A stretch of DNA of 64,000 nt. Origin: an uncultured Gemella sp. (GTDB lineage: Bacteria > Bacillota > Bacilli > Staphylococcales > Gemellaceae). The position numbers and the translations under genes are program-made. Location: NCBI GenBank assembly GCA_900555985.1, contig USNF01000004.1, positions 1 to 64,000 of the forward strand, written 5' to 3'. Under the pieces are notes generated by a model, which worked only from the letters and a program-made list of their open reading frames with translations, was not told the origin of the DNA and made no database searches. Shown in pieces: positions 9,220-19,138 of this stretch; the first letter of the stretch is position 1, and each line of letters starts with the position of its first letter.

Positions 9220-9236
9220 CGACTGCTAACGATTTT
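9209..9236. terminator. bidirectional terminator
   Basis: A perfect 12-base-pair hairpin (AAAATCGTTAGC, loop GACT) with T-rich flank, between two convergent genes. Confidence 0.85.
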
Positions 9237-9239
9237 CTT

Positions 9240-9773
9240 TTATACTAAAACTATATATTTTTTACAAATATCTGCAAAGAAGCTTTGAACATCTCCATCT
9301 AGTAGATATTTTTCTTGTTCTTCATCTACTATATAATTTTCACTAGCTTCCATTACACCTAATAATCTCTTAAATGTATCCGCAAATAAACCTTCATCTT
9401 CATTTAGTAGATAATTAAATTTTTGTTCTGCGAAGAAAGGTACGAACACCTCTCTAAAAGCACCTTGTCGAATTCTTCCAATTAATTTTGTTCCATCTTC
9501 TAAAGTGAATAAGTCACCTTGTTTTTCAACAAACTCTTTTGCTTTTAAATAGCTAGAAAAGATTTGAAATCCTTCCGCTTCTTGATATTCTCTAAACACT
9601 GGTATCTTCAATCCTTTTTCAGTGTATAGATTTTTATCAATAATTACAAATACTTCTTCTAAATCCCAAAATTCTTTAGCAATATAATAAAATGCAACTC
9701 TCCATCTGCTATCACCTTTTGGCAATCTTTTAAATGTTGAAATTTGCTCAACTAATTTTATATCTTTTTCCAT
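9240..9773 (-). CDS. conserved cytoplasmic protein of unknown function
   Basis: A 177-residue soluble protein that I cannot assign to a family. It has no signal peptide or membrane segment, is acidic overall, and has alternating strand- and helix-like stretches (EVFVIIDKNLYTEKGLKIPV in the middle). It starts 23 bases after the pgeF stop on the same strand, so the two are probably one operon. It ends at the bidirectional terminator. Confidence 0.6.
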   Translation of the reverse strand: MEKDIKLVEQISTFKRLPKGDSRWRVAFYYIAKEFWDLEEVFVIIDKNLYTEKGLKIPVFREYQEAEGFQIFSSYLKAKEFVEKQGDLFTLEDGTKLIGRIRQGAFREVFVPFFAEQKFNYLLNEDEGLFADTFKRLLGVMEASENYIVDEEQEKYLLDGDVQSFFADICKKYIVLV

Positions 9774-9796
9774 TAAACCTACTTTACCTCTCTTAA

Positions 9797-10498
9797 TTAA
9801 TCAATTTGTATTAATGTACCTATTCTTTTAGCCGTTTGATTATCTAGACGATACGAGAAGAACTTATCATTTTCTTTTACTGTACAAATACTAGTAATCT
9901 CAATATTTTCATTCAAAATACCAGCTTGTTCTAATAAACCTTTATTAATAGTCCACAAATCTAAATAATAGCTATCTCCTATTTTTTCATAGTAATTATC
10001 CACTTTTAAGCTAGCAAATTTCTCTATTAAATCTTCAGATACTTCATACTTTTCTTTTGAAATCGATGGTCCAATTATAGTTTTAACATCATCTAATTGG
10101 CAGTTATATTCTTTTACCATAATTTCTACTATTTCCCCGGCAATATTACCATAGGTACCGCGCCATCCTGCATGCGCTAAGGCTACAACACCTTGTTTTT
10201 TATCATAAAAAACTATAGGTACGCAGTCTGCAGTAAATATTAATAATGGTACTTGCTTTAATGATGTTACTAAACCATCAGCTTCTTGACCATTTTCTGC
10301 TAAATCAGCACTAGACTTAATTCTTCGAACAGATACACCATGAACCTGACTGTTAAATGCTACATTACCGTAGTTAAACCCATACTCCTCAGAAAAAATA
10401 TTCATGTCATCTTTATTTTTTGCATCTATATTTCTATGAGTGAATGCTATTTTTATATTTTTATCTTCTATTATAATTCCATCTACTGTTTCAAGCAT
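9797..10498 (-). CDS. pgeF: PgeF/YlmD-family peptidoglycan-editing/purine nucleoside phosphorylase-like protein
   Basis: A member of the YfiH/laccase-domain family, recorded variously as a polyphenol oxidase, an adenosine deaminase/phosphorylase and a peptidoglycan-editing factor. The metal-site motifs are present: NSQVHG (His), TADCVPIVFYD (Cys) and ALAHAGWRGT (His), with GPSISKEKYEV after them. I chose the ATG at 10498 (233 residues) because GGGAGG lies 8 bases upstream. The longer frame to 10528 would translate through that ribosome site. It shares a transcript with the 9240 gene. Confidence 0.9.
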   Translation of the reverse strand: MLETVDGIIIEDKNIKIAFTHRNIDAKNKDDMNIFSEEYGFNYGNVAFNSQVHGVSVRRIKSSADLAENGQEADGLVTSLKQVPLLIFTADCVPIVFYDKKQGVVALAHAGWRGTYGNIAGEIVEIMVKEYNCQLDDVKTIIGPSISKEKYEVSEDLIEKFASLKVDNYYEKIGDSYYLDLWTINKGLLEQAGILNENIEITSICTVKENDKFFSYRLDNQTAKRIGTLIQID

Positions 10499-10619
10499 TA
10501 TTTTTTTCCTCCCGATTACAACTGACATATCATTTTGTATCCCTTTAATTATACTTCTAAAAATTATAAAATTCTAGTATGAAAGTTGTATTTATTAAAA
10601 TAGAATATACTTACAAAAA

Positions 10620-10652
10620 TACCCCAATAATACTTATATTATTATTGAGGTA
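10620..10652 (-). terminator. terminator of leuS-khpA
   Basis: A 13-base-pair hairpin with one mismatch or wobble and a following TTTTT on the minus strand, just beyond the khpA stop. Confidence 0.75.
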
Positions 10653-10680
10653 TTCCAATTAATATTTCATATTAACTTTA

Positions 10681-10905
10681 TTACTCTACTAAATCCAAAT
10701 ACACTTTTTTACTAAATGTTGTTGAATTTAATACTGTACGAATCGCATTGATTACTGTACCTTTTTTCCCTATAATACGCCCGCAATCATCAGGGTGTAC
10801 TGTTAAAATATAGTGTTCACGAGCATTTTTAATGAATTTTTCAATTTTAATTTCATCTTTATGCTCAACGATTTCACTTACAATGTTATAAATTAACTCT
10901 TCCAT
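10681..10905 (-). CDS. khpA: KhpA, KH-domain RNA-binding protein
   Basis: A 74-residue single KH-domain protein, the usual size for KhpA, which with KhpB binds RNA and influences cell division and elongation in Gram-positive cocci. The GxxG loop is readable in GRIIGKKGTVINAIRT (about residues 43-58). It lies 11 bases after the leuS stop, on the same transcript, and not in the rpsP-rimM setting where khpA is often found. Confidence 0.88.
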   Translation of the reverse strand: MEELIYNIVSEIVEHKDEIKIEKFIKNAREHYILTVHPDDCGRIIGKKGTVINAIRTVLNSTTFSKKVYLDLVE

Positions 10906-10916
10906 TTCTATTCTCC

Positions 10917-13346
10917 TTATTTAGCAACAATATTTACTAATCTTCCAGGAACAACAATTACTTTCATAACTTGTTTTCCAGCTATTAATTCTTTTACTTC
11001 ATCATTAGCTAAAACTATTTCCTCTAATTCTTTAGGAGTTAAATCTTTTTTAACGTCTAGTTTAGCTTTAACTTTACCCATAAGTTGAACTACAATTTCT
11101 ACTGTGTCACTTACAAGTTTACTTTCATCAAATGTTGGCCATGGTGCATATGAAATTGACTCAGTATTTCCATAGATTTCCCACATTTCTTCAACAAGGT
11201 GTGGTGCAAATGGAGCAAGAAGTTGAATAAATCCTAGTGCATATTTACGAGGAATAAATTCCGCTTTGTAACAATCATTTACAAACACCATAAGTTGTGA
11301 AATAGCAGTGTTGAATCCAAGAATTTCGATATCTTCTGATACTTTCTTAACAGTATAGTTGTAGCTTACTTCTAATTCTGGATTTTCTTTATCTTGAACC
11401 TTAGCATTAACTTTTCCAGTTTCTTCATCTACGAATAGACGGTATACTCTATCTAAGAAACGACGTGATCCATCTAAACCATTTTCACTCCACGCGATAG
11501 AAGCATCTAGTGGTCCCATAAACATTTCATAAACACGTAGTGTATCTGCACCATGTGATACGATAATATCATCAGGGTTTACTACATTACCTTTAGATTT
11601 AGACATTTTTTCTGGACGACCATCTTTACCTTCAGCAAGAATCATACCTTGGTTGAATAGTTTTTGGAATGGTTCACGAGATGGAACTAAACCTAAATCG
11701 TAAAGAACTTTGTGCCAGAATCTAGCATATAGTAAGTGAAGAACGGCATGTTCTGCTCCACCGATATATACGTCAACTGGTAGCCAGTATTTTAGTTTTT
11801 CTGGATCAGCAAATACTTCATCATTTTGTGGATCGATATAACGTAGGTAGTACCAACATGATCCAGCCCATTGAGGCATTGTATTTGTTTCTCTCTTACC
11901 TTTTTTACCAGTTTCTGGATCTACAACATTTAACCACTCTTCGATATTAGCAAGTGGAGATTCTCCAGTTCCTGATGGTTTAATATTATCTGTTTCTGGT
12001 AGTAATAATGGTAATTCACTATCAGGTACAGTAGTCATAGTACCATCTTCCCAGTGAATAATTGGAATTGGTTCTCCCCAATAACGTTGTCTTGAGAATA
12101 ACCAGTCACGTAGTTTATAAGTTACTTTACTACGTCCTGCATTATTTTCTTCTAAAAATTCAATAACTTTAGCGATAGCTTCTTCATTGTTTAAACCATT
12201 GATAAAGTCTGAATTAATGTGCTTACCATCACCGTAGAATGGTACAACTACCTCACCATTATCTTCGATAACAGCTTTAATTGGTAAATTAAACTTAGTC
12301 GCGAATTCATAGTCACGCTCATCGTGTGCAGGAACAGCCATAACAGCTCCTGTTCCATAACTTGCAAGAACATAGTCCGCAATCCAAATTTCTACTTTTT
12401 CACCATTTACAGGGTTTATTGCATAAGCTCCTGTAAACACACCTGTTTTATCTTTGTTTAAATCTGTTCTTTCTAGGTCAGATTTACGTTTAACTAAATC
12501 TAAATAAGCTTCTACAGCTTCTTTTTGATCTTCTGTAACGATTTCTTCTACTAGTTTATGCTCTGGTGCAAGTACACAGTAAGACACACCGAAAACTGTA
12601 TCCGCACGTGTTGTAAATACTGTGAATGCTTTGTCAGTACCATTTATTTTAAAGTCAATCTCCGCACCAACAGATTTCCCAATCCAGTTACGTTGCATTG
12701 CTTTAAGACTTTCAGGCCATTCAAGAATATCTAAGTCAGCTAAAAGTTGCTCAGCATAATCAGTAATTTTAAGTACCCATTGACGCATTGGACGACGTTC
12801 TACTGGGTGACCTCCACGTTCTGATTTACCATCGATTACTTCCTCATTAGAAAGTACTGTTCCTAGCGCTGGACACCAGTTTACAGGTACTTCATCTACA
12901 TATGCAAGACCTTTTTCATAAAGTTTTTTGAAAATCCATTGTGTCCATTTATAATATTTTGGATCTGTAGTGTTTACTTCACGATCCCAGTCATAAGAAA
13001 ATCCTAGTTCTTTAATTTGACGACGGAACGTGTCTATATTTTTTTTAGTAAAATCTCTTGGGTCATTACCTGTATCTAATGCATATTGCTCTGCAGGTAG
13101 GCCGAATGCATCCCATCCCATAGGGTGAAGCACGTTATATCCATTCGCTCTTTTGTATCTACTTAAAATATCAGTAGCAGTATATCCTTCTGGATGACCT
13201 ACGTGTAACCCTGCTCCTGATGGGTATGGAAACATATCTAATGCATAAAATTTCTCTTTAGTGTGATCATCTAATGTTTTAAATGTCTTATTCTCTTCCC
13301 AATATTTTTGCCATTTTTTTTCTATTACTCTGTGGTTATAAACCAT
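10917..13346 (-). CDS. leuS: leucyl-tRNA synthetase
   Basis: Class I aminoacyl-tRNA synthetase charging tRNA-Leu. At 809 residues it has the usual bacterial length. The HIGH-type signature is HVGHPEGYT near residue 48 and the KMSKS signature is KMSKSKGNV near residue 580. The CP1 editing insertion lies between them, with the threonine-rich stretch [12 protein letters not shown]. The leader between the promoter and the start is about 40 bases, too short for a T-box. Confidence 0.98.
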   Translation of the reverse strand: MVYNHRVIEKKWQKYWEENKTFKTLDDHTKEKFYALDMFPYPSGAGLHVGHPEGYTATDILSRYKRANGYNVLHPMGWDAFGLPAEQYALDTGNDPRDFTKKNIDTFRRQIKELGFSYDWDREVNTTDPKYYKWTQWIFKKLYEKGLAYVDEVPVNWCPALGTVLSNEEVIDGKSERGGHPVERRPMRQWVLKITDYAEQLLADLDILEWPESLKAMQRNWIGKSVGAEIDFKINGTDKAFTVFTTRADTVFGVSYCVLAPEHKLVEEIVTEDQKEAVEAYLDLVKRKSDLERTDLNKDKTGVFTGAYAINPVNGEKVEIWIADYVLASYGTGAVMAVPAHDERDYEFATKFNLPIKAVIEDNGEVVVPFYGDGKHINSDFINGLNNEEAIAKVIEFLEENNAGRSKVTYKLRDWLFSRQRYWGEPIPIIHWEDGTMTTVPDSELPLLLPETDNIKPSGTGESPLANIEEWLNVVDPETGKKGKRETNTMPQWAGSCWYYLRYIDPQNDEVFADPEKLKYWLPVDVYIGGAEHAVLHLLYARFWHKVLYDLGLVPSREPFQKLFNQGMILAEGKDGRPEKMSKSKGNVVNPDDIIVSHGADTLRVYEMFMGPLDASIAWSENGLDGSRRFLDRVYRLFVDEETGKVNAKVQDKENPELEVSYNYTVKKVSEDIEILGFNTAISQLMVFVNDCYKAEFIPRKYALGFIQLLAPFAPHLVEEMWEIYGNTESISYAPWPTFDESKLVSDTVEIVVQLMGKVKAKLDVKKDLTPKELEEIVLANDEVKELIAGKQVMKVIVVPGRLVNIVAK

Positions 13347-13387
13347 GAATTAAGCACACTCCTTCGCTTTCAAGTTCTTTAACTTAT

Positions 13388-13416
13388 AGTATACCAATTT
13401 TATTAATATTTAGCAA
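13388..13416 (-). promoter_or_regulatory. promoter of leuS-khpA
   Basis: -35 TTGCTA (13411-13416), 17-base spacer and -10 TATACT (13388-13393). A hairpin with arms CAACAGTC and GACTGTTG lies immediately upstream (13413-13440) and overlaps the -35. Confidence 0.65.
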
Positions 13417-13461
13417 CAGTCGAACTATAAAAGACTGTTGTATTTTAGCCCTTTTTAAATT

Positions 13462-13564
13462 AAAAAAACTAGTCTTACAATCTAATTTTTTAATTTTCTT
13501 ACCAAAAGACAGATTTTGTATCGACTTTCGGTAAGAATTTAATTAATTAGACTCTAGACTAGTT
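13462..13564 (-). terminator. long imperfect inverted repeat ending the C39-like CW-repeat gene
   Basis: About 45-base arms fold on each other: outer arms AACTAGTCT and AGACTAGTT, and an inner 13-base stem with TTCTTACC against GGTAAGAA. The minus strand ends in a run of seven T, so it works as a terminator for the gene ending at 13573. It is much longer than the other terminators here. Confidence 0.65.
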
Positions 13565-13572
13565 ATTTTTAT

Positions 13573-15180
13573 CTATTTTTTCTCAATTAGCATAAATGAG
13601 CCACCAAGCATTGTGTCATATGGATCTGTACTACGTTGATTCCAAATACGGTCTACATTATACCATTTATTAGTATTATATGCACTAGCTGGATCCATAG
13701 CTTTTGTTTTACCATTTTGGTAACCACTTAACATAATACCGTGTGTATACGCATATCCTCTAACAAAGTCCCCATTACCTACAAGCGCAAATACAGGGTT
13801 ACCTGAATGAAGAGCTTGAACCAGTTGTTCTTTAGATTTAATAACTGTATTTTTAAAGTTATAATGTTTAATTGCATAATCCGCACCAGCTCCTGAAGTT
13901 CCAATCATACTAACATTAAACTCTTTAGTATTATAGTAAATTACATCAGCAACATCAACAGGTGTTACAGGCTTACCTAATCCTGAAAATGCCATCGCTA
14001 ACGCTGTAGGCACACATCCTGTATTTGTCATATTAGCTATTCCATAAACTTTTCTACCCCAACGAGCATCACTTTGATAATATTGCGGCATATTTAATGC
14101 TGGAACTGAAAGTTTATAGTTAGGAATATACCAACCTTCATTTCCTACATAGTATTTTCCGCCATCTACCCAACTATTTGTTACCATTTTCCCATCAGAT
14201 CCAACCCAGTAACTTCCTACCCAAGCATTTTTTGTTAATTCTCCTTGATTATTGTAGTGATACCATACATTACCTGTTTGTACCCAACCTGATTTTTTTG
14301 TTTCTGTATTTTTGTCTTCAACTGGTTTTTTATCTTCTACTGGTTTCTTATCATCCGTAGCTTTTTTAGCATCTTTTACCCATTTACCATCGCTACCTAC
14401 ATAATATTTTCCACCATCTACCCAGCTGTCAGTTACCATTTTCCCATCAGATCCTAGCCAGTAATTTCCTGACCAAGCATTTTTTACTAGGTTACCTTGG
14501 TTATCATATAAATACCACGTATTTCCAGTTTGTGTCCAACCTGTTTTTTTAACAGCGTCTTTCACCCACCATCCTTGACTTCCTACATAGTATTTTCCAC
14601 CGTCTACCCAGCTGTCAGTTACCATTTTACCTTCAGAGTCTAGCCAGTAACTTCCTACCCAAGCATTTTTCACTTGTTGTCCTTGAGCATTGTAGTAGTA
14701 CCATATATTCCCATTTTGAGACCATCCTACTTTCTTTTCAGCTGGTGTTTCTTTTTTAGCCGGAACTTCTCTATAAGCAATATCTTCCTTTTTCTCATCT
14801 GCATTTTTATCCTTATCTGTTACAACTTTGTATGCAACATCTGGATTTTTATCAGATACAGATTTTTCTGATTGTGCTTTTCCTCCTGATATTTTTCCAG
14901 CTACTTCTGATTTTTCTGTCACCGAAGATTTTTCTGCCACTGCTGGTTTCTCTGTCGCATCTTGTTTATTTTCTATAGCTGATTCCTCTGCTGTTGCTGG
15001 CTTTTCTGCTACATTTTGTTTACTATCTGCAGCTGTTTTCTCTGCTGTTGCAGATTTCTCTACTACTGCTGTTTTTTGTTCTGCTGCGTGTACTTCACTA
15101 CCTGCCACTACATTAACTGCGAATGGAGTAGCTAGTACTGTTAATAATCCTAATCCTACTTTTAATTTATTATCTACCAT
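13573..15180 (-). CDS. secreted CW-repeat (choline-binding-type) protein with C39-like cysteine peptidase domain
   Basis: A surface protein of 535 residues. A signal peptide ends near VHA-AE (about residue 33). A long low-complexity Ala/Glu/Lys/Thr linker covers residues 34-150. Then come three CW-type repeat modules of about 60 residues each (GWxxxGNxWYxYxxxGxxxKNAW, followed by SDGKMVT and GGKYYVG), ending near 360. The C-terminal domain reads as a C39-like papain-fold peptidase: NTGCVPTALAM (Cys389), YTHGIMLSGY (His480) and KAMDP (Asp). Repeats of this type bind choline on teichoic acid in pneumococci, and the lic genes nearby make that plausible here. The peptidase target is unknown. Confidence 0.85.
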   Translation of the reverse strand: MVDNKLKVGLGLLTVLATPFAVNVVAGSEVHAAEQKTAVVEKSATAEKTAADSKQNVAEKPATAEESAIENKQDATEKPAVAEKSSVTEKSEVAGKISGGKAQSEKSVSDKNPDVAYKVVTDKDKNADEKKEDIAYREVPAKKETPAEKKVGWSQNGNIWYYYNAQGQQVKNAWVGSYWLDSEGKMVTDSWVDGGKYYVGSQGWWVKDAVKKTGWTQTGNTWYLYDNQGNLVKNAWSGNYWLGSDGKMVTDSWVDGGKYYVGSDGKWVKDAKKATDDKKPVEDKKPVEDKNTETKKSGWVQTGNVWYHYNNQGELTKNAWVGSYWVGSDGKMVTNSWVDGGKYYVGNEGWYIPNYKLSVPALNMPQYYQSDARWGRKVYGIANMTNTGCVPTALAMAFSGLGKPVTPVDVADVIYYNTKEFNVSMIGTSGAGADYAIKHYNFKNTVIKSKEQLVQALHSGNPVFALVGNGDFVRGYAYTHGIMLSGYQNGKTKAMDPASAYNTNKWYNVDRIWNQRSTDPYDTMLGGSFMLIEKK

Positions 15181-15223
15181 AATATCTTTACTCCTAAATA
15201 AAATATAATTTTATACTCTATAT

Positions 15224-15252
15224 ATTCTATTACATTTTCTCTATTTTTACAA
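15224..15252 (-). promoter_or_regulatory. promoter of the C39-like CW-repeat gene
   Basis: -35 TTGTAA (15247-15252), 17-base spacer and -10 TAGAAT (15224-15229). It is divergent from the galE promoter. Confidence 0.55.
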
Positions 15253-15303
15253 AAAAAAGTATCAATTATAATAATTTTTTTATTTTTTATAAAATATAAT
15301 TTA

Positions 15304-15332
15304 TTGACATAAGAATGCCCTTACTATAAAAT
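15304..15332 (+). promoter_or_regulatory. promoter of galE
   Basis: Consensus -35 TTGACA (15304-15309), 17-base spacer and -10 TAAAAT (15327-15332). AGAAAGGA precedes the galE region downstream. Confidence 0.7.
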
Positions 15333-15381
15333 TATAAATATAAAATGTTAGAAAGGACTCTTAAAAAGAGATTAAAACATT

Positions 15382-16404
15382 ATGAGTAAGAAAATATTAG
15401 TAACAGGTGGGGCAGGATTTATCGGTTCTCACACTTGTATAGAATTATTAAACAATGGAAATGAACTAGTTGTTGTTGACAACTTATATAATGCAAATAA
15501 AAAAAGTTTAGAAGTAGTAGAAAAAGTAACTGGTAAAAAAGTAACATTCTACGAAGTTGATATTCGTGATGAAGAAAAACTAAACAAAGTATTTGAAACA
15601 GAAAAAGATATTTTTGGGGTAATTCACTTTGCTGGATTAAAAGCAGTTGGAGAATCTTGTGCTTTCCCTCTAAAATACTATGATAATAACGTAGCTGGTA
15701 CTACAACTCTTTGCCGCGTTATGGAAAAAAATAACTGTAAAAATATTATCTTCAGTTCATCAGCTACTGTATATGGTGATCCACATGCTCTTCCTATTAA
15801 AGAAGACTTCCCATTATCAGTAACTAACCCTTATGGGCGTACTAAACTTATGCTTGAGGAAATTCTTGGTGACGTTTATACTGCTGATAACGAATGGAAC
15901 GTAGTATTACTTCGTTACTTCAATCCAATTGGAGCACACGAAAGCGGAGATATTGGTGAAGATCCATCAGGTATTCCTAACAACTTACTTCCATATGTAA
16001 TGCAAGTAGCTGTAGGTAAATTAGAGAAAGTTAATGTCTTTGGTGACGACTTCGATACACACGATGGAACTGGTGTACGTGACTATATCCACGTAGTTGA
16101 CTTAGCTCGTGGGCATGTTGCTGCGCTTAAAAAACTTGAAAAAGGTAGTGGGCTTTCTAAATATAACCTAGGAACAGGGGTTGGATACTCTGTATTAGAT
16201 ATTATTAAGAGTGCTTCAGCTGCAGTAGGACATGACATTCCTTATGTTATTGCTCCTCGTCGTGCAGGAGATATCGCTGCATGTTACGCTGATGCTACAA
16301 AAGCAAAAGAAGAACTTGGATGGGAAGCACAATACGATGTAAAACGTATGTGTGAAGATTCTTGGAGATGGCAAAGTAAACATCCAAATGGATTTGATGA
16401 ATAA
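15382..16404 (+). CDS. galE: UDP-glucose 4-epimerase
   Basis: Interconverts UDP-glucose and UDP-galactose, supplying galactose for wall and capsule glycans. It is 340 residues with the Rossmann NAD loop GGAGFIGSH (residues 8-16), the catalytic Ser/Thr segment SSSATVYG and the Tyr-x3-Lys pair in NPYGRTKLM. It has its own promoter and a bidirectional terminator, so it is monocistronic. The surface-protein genes on either side run the other way. Confidence 0.97.
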   Translation: MSKKILVTGGAGFIGSHTCIELLNNGNELVVVDNLYNANKKSLEVVEKVTGKKVTFYEVDIRDEEKLNKVFETEKDIFGVIHFAGLKAVGESCAFPLKYYDNNVAGTTTLCRVMEKNNCKNIIFSSSATVYGDPHALPIKEDFPLSVTNPYGRTKLMLEEILGDVYTADNEWNVVLLRYFNPIGAHESGDIGEDPSGIPNNLLPYVMQVAVGKLEKVNVFGDDFDTHDGTGVRDYIHVVDLARGHVAALKKLEKGSGLSKYNLGTGVGYSVLDIIKSASAAVGHDIPYVIAPRRAGDIAACYADATKAKEELGWEAQYDVKRMCEDSWRWQSKHPNGFDE

Positions 16405-16409
16405 TTAAT

Positions 16410-16441
16410 AAAACACTAGTCTAAATTTAGACTAGTGTTTT
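16410..16441. terminator. bidirectional terminator
   Basis: A perfect 32-base palindrome with A and T ends, between convergent galE and the short C39-like gene. Confidence 0.85.
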
Positions 16442-17124
16442 TATTTATAAATAGCTATAAATGCTCCACCTGTCATATTATCTTCAGGCGCTAAGCTACG
16501 CTCTTTCCAAATATCTTCTATATTATACCACTTATTAGTTTTTGCCATATTGTCAGGATCAAAGGCCTTTGTTTTACCATTTTCATATCCAGTTAATAAA
16601 ACCGCATGCGTACTATATCCATTAACAAAAATACCATGACCTACAGCTCCATAAACTAATGTACCATTTTTTAAAGTTTTTTCTAATTCTTCTTTCGAAT
16701 CTATTACTTTATAATTTAAGCCCCATTGATTAACTACTTCTTGAACCCCTAAGCTAGATGTTCCTAAAAAAGTAGTATTCATCTCCATAGTCGTACTATA
16801 CAGAAAATCCGCCACTTGAACTGGACTAACATCTTCTTTAAGACCAGATATGGCCATTGCTAAAGCTGTAGGTACACATCCTGTTAGCTTCATATTTGAT
16901 AAACCATATCTTTTCGCTCCCCATCTCTCATCAGCTTGATAATATTGAGGCAACTTCATCGGCTCTAAATAATTTTCTGTCACATTATAATTTAGTTTAC
17001 TAGAATTATTTTCATAATATACCCATTTATTTTGTTGATCTTTTATCCACTCTGCTTTAGCAACTGTCGTAACGCTAGTAAACATTAAGCTAAAACTTAA
17101 AGTTATTATCACTTTCCTTAACAA
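16441..17124 (-). CDS. secreted C39-like cysteine peptidase, almost without CW repeats
   Basis: A 227-residue exported protein, paralogous to the C-terminal domain of the 13573 gene. It has a signal peptide (cleavage near AKA-EW), one residual CW-like half repeat (EWIKDQQNKWVYYE) and then the peptidase: LPQYYQADERWG, LTGCVPTALAM (Cys), THAVLLTGYENGKTKAFDPD (His, Asp). The start is a TTG with AAGGAG upstream. It looks like the catalytic module freed from, or never joined to, a wall-binding domain, so it may be released into the medium. Confidence 0.8.
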   Translation of the reverse strand: MLRKVIITLSFSLMFTSVTTVAKAEWIKDQQNKWVYYENNSSKLNYNVTENYLEPMKLPQYYQADERWGAKRYGLSNMKLTGCVPTALAMAISGLKEDVSPVQVADFLYSTTMEMNTTFLGTSSLGVQEVVNQWGLNYKVIDSKEELEKTLKNGTLVYGAVGHGIFVNGYSTHAVLLTGYENGKTKAFDPDNMAKTNKWYNIEDIWKERSLAPEDNMTGGAFIAIYK

Positions 17125-17190
17125 AATAACACTCCTTAATAACTAAAAATTCAAGTCATTATATTATACTATTTTTTAAAATTTAAAACA

Positions 17191-17246
17191 AATAGGAGAA
17201 ATTGTAAATTATGATTTAATAATCACACTTTACAACTTCTCCTATT
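17191..17246 (-). terminator. terminator of the CHAP CW-repeat gene
   Basis: A hairpin with arms AATAGGAGAA and TTCTCCTATT extended by TTGTAAA/TTTACAA, with a T-rich flank on the minus strand. Confidence 0.7.
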
Positions 17247-17277
17247 AATAAACTCATTAAAGTTACTATACTATTTC

Positions 17278-18924
17278 TTAGTAATTTGGTCTTGCATAAC
17301 CTTTAATGTAGCTTGCATTCCAGTTATAAGTTTTTCTATTTACTTTTGTATTCCCTGAGCTTGTGTAAGGTGAAGAGTTACCTTCGATTGTTGTAACAAC
17401 TCCATCTTTTACTGATTCAACAATTCCGATGTGGTCGGCAAATCCTCCACCATCCCAGTCAAATGTAATAACATCTCCTGCTTTTGGTAAAACTTTACCT
17501 TGCCAAATACCTTTTTGTTGCATAATTCCGATATGACGTTGAACTCCACATTCTCTTCCGATAAGGCTACTTAATCCAGCTTGTTGGAAGACTGTAGTAA
17601 CGAAAACATCACACCAGTCATCTGAATACTTAACAGTGTATCCTACAGGTTTTGGATTAACTGAGTTATATGCATCAACTATTTTTTTGTGTTCAGCTGA
17701 TCCCATCTCAACACCTAAGTAGCTTTGAGCAATACTTAATACGTTATTTAAAGCACTAGAACCATTACCAGTTGCTCCACCTTTAACCCATTTACCATCA
17801 GCTCCAACGTAGTATTTACCTCCGTCTACCCAGCTGTTTGTTACCATTTTTCCGTCAGATCCAATCCAGTAGTCTCCTACCCAAGCATTTTTAATTTGTT
17901 GTCCTTTATCGTTGAAGTAATACCATGTACTTCCTGCTTTTGTCCAACCTTTTCTATTTTCACCTGGTTTTAAAGCGTCTGATACCCATTTACCATCAGC
18001 TCCAACGTAGTATTTACCACCATCTACCCAGCTGTTTGTTACCATTTTTCCGTCAGATCCTAACCAATAGTTTCCTGACCATCTATTTTTTACTATATTT
18101 CCTTCGTTATCGTATAAATACCATGTGTTACCTGTTTGTGTCCAACCTGTTTTCTTAACAGCGTCTTTTACCCACCATCCTTGGCTTCCTACATAATATT
18201 TACCACCGTCTACCCATCTATCAGTTACCATTTTTCCATCTGATCCGATCCAGTAACTTCCTACCCAGTCATTTTTTATTTGGTTTCCTTGAGCATCATA
18301 GTAATACCATGAATTTCCAGTTTTTGTCCATCCTGTTTTCTTTTCTGGTGTTTTTTGGGCATCTGCTGGTTTTTTAGCATCTTTTACCCAGTAACCTTGA
18401 CTACCTACATAGTATTTTCCGCCGTCTACCCAGCTATTTGTTACCATTTTCCCGTCAGATCCTACCCAGTAACTTCCTACCCAGGCATTTTTTACTTGAT
18501 TTCCTTTAGCATCATAGTAATACCATGTATTTCCTGCTTTTGTCCATCCTGTTTTTTTCTCTGCAGCATTTGGTGTAGGTGCTTGAGGTTTACCAGATAC
18601 TGTTTTTACAGAGCTAGCTTTTTTATCAGAAGATTCGTCCTTTTTAGCTGTTTCTTCTTTTTTAGTAGCCTCTTCTTTATTTGCTGTATTTTCTTTTTTA
18701 GTATCTTCTACTTTAACATTTTCTTTTTTAGTAGTTTCAACCTTAGTATTTTCTACTTTAGTTGTACTTTCTACTTGTTTTTGAGTAGTAGTTTTTACTA
18801 CTTGTACATTTTTTCCATTATCTTGTGCAGCATGAGCTTCACTAGATCCAGTCGCTGCATCTACAGCAAATGGTGTTGCTAATACAGTTAATATTCCTAA
18901 TCCTAGTTTTATATTATTTTTCAT
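17278..18924 (-). CDS. secreted CW-repeat (choline-binding-type) protein with CHAP peptidoglycan hydrolase domain
   Basis: A surface protein of 548 residues from the ATG at 18924; the TTG four codons earlier abuts AGGAGA and is unlikely to start translation. A signal peptide leads to a Lys/Thr/Glu/Val-rich charged linker (about 35-120), then four CW repeat modules (about 125-385). The C-terminal CHAP domain would cut peptide cross-links or the amide bond of peptidoglycan: WCDVFVTT (Cys), FADHIGIVE (His) and TIEGNSS follow in family order. The repeat modules are close copies of those in the 13573 and 20199 proteins, suggesting shuffling of a common anchoring unit. Confidence 0.87.
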   Translation of the reverse strand: MKNNIKLGLGILTVLATPFAVDAATGSSEAHAAQDNGKNVQVVKTTTQKQVESTTKVENTKVETTKKENVKVEDTKKENTANKEEATKKEETAKKDESSDKKASSVKTVSGKPQAPTPNAAEKKTGWTKAGNTWYYYDAKGNQVKNAWVGSYWVGSDGKMVTNSWVDGGKYYVGSQGYWVKDAKKPADAQKTPEKKTGWTKTGNSWYYYDAQGNQIKNDWVGSYWIGSDGKMVTDRWVDGGKYYVGSQGWWVKDAVKKTGWTQTGNTWYLYDNEGNIVKNRWSGNYWLGSDGKMVTNSWVDGGKYYVGADGKWVSDALKPGENRKGWTKAGSTWYYFNDKGQQIKNAWVGDYWIGSDGKMVTNSWVDGGKYYVGADGKWVKGGATGNGSSALNNVLSIAQSYLGVEMGSAEHKKIVDAYNSVNPKPVGYTVKYSDDWCDVFVTTVFQQAGLSSLIGRECGVQRHIGIMQQKGIWQGKVLPKAGDVITFDWDGGGFADHIGIVESVKDGVVTTIEGNSSPYTSSGNTKVNRKTYNWNASYIKGYARPNY

Positions 18925-18997
18925 AGTTATTTTCAATCTCCTATACTGTTTTAGTTTCCATACTTTGTCATAACATTTTCAATAAAAATCAATATAC

Positions 18998-19003
18998 ATT
19001 ATA
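18998..19003 (-). promoter_or_regulatory. extended -10 of the CHAP CW-repeat gene
   Basis: TGGTATAAT on the minus strand, about 75 bases before the start. I see no good -35, as is common with a TGn extension. Confidence 0.45.
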
Positions 19004-19077
19004 CCATTATTTCCATTACTGCATAGTTACCACTTAATTACAAATTTGTTACATATTTATTATGTAAACTTTAAAAT

Positions 19078-19118
19078 AAAAAATACAGAATTAAATTATA
19101 AATAAATTCTGTATTTTT
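19078..19118 (-). terminator. terminator of the family 2 glycosyltransferase gene
   Basis: A hairpin with arms AAATACAGAATT and AATTCTGTATTT, with flanking A and T runs. Confidence 0.7.
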
Positions 19119-19138
19119 ATTTTTTAAAAATTAATTTT

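Noticed and set aside
13347..13440. T-box leader for leuS
   Set aside because: The promoter is about 40 bases from the start and no T-box consensus sequence is present.
14828..15208. Plus-strand ORFs rich in Ser/Ala/Phe opposite the CW-repeat genes
   Set aside because: They mirror the repetitive linkers on the other strand and have no ribosome site.
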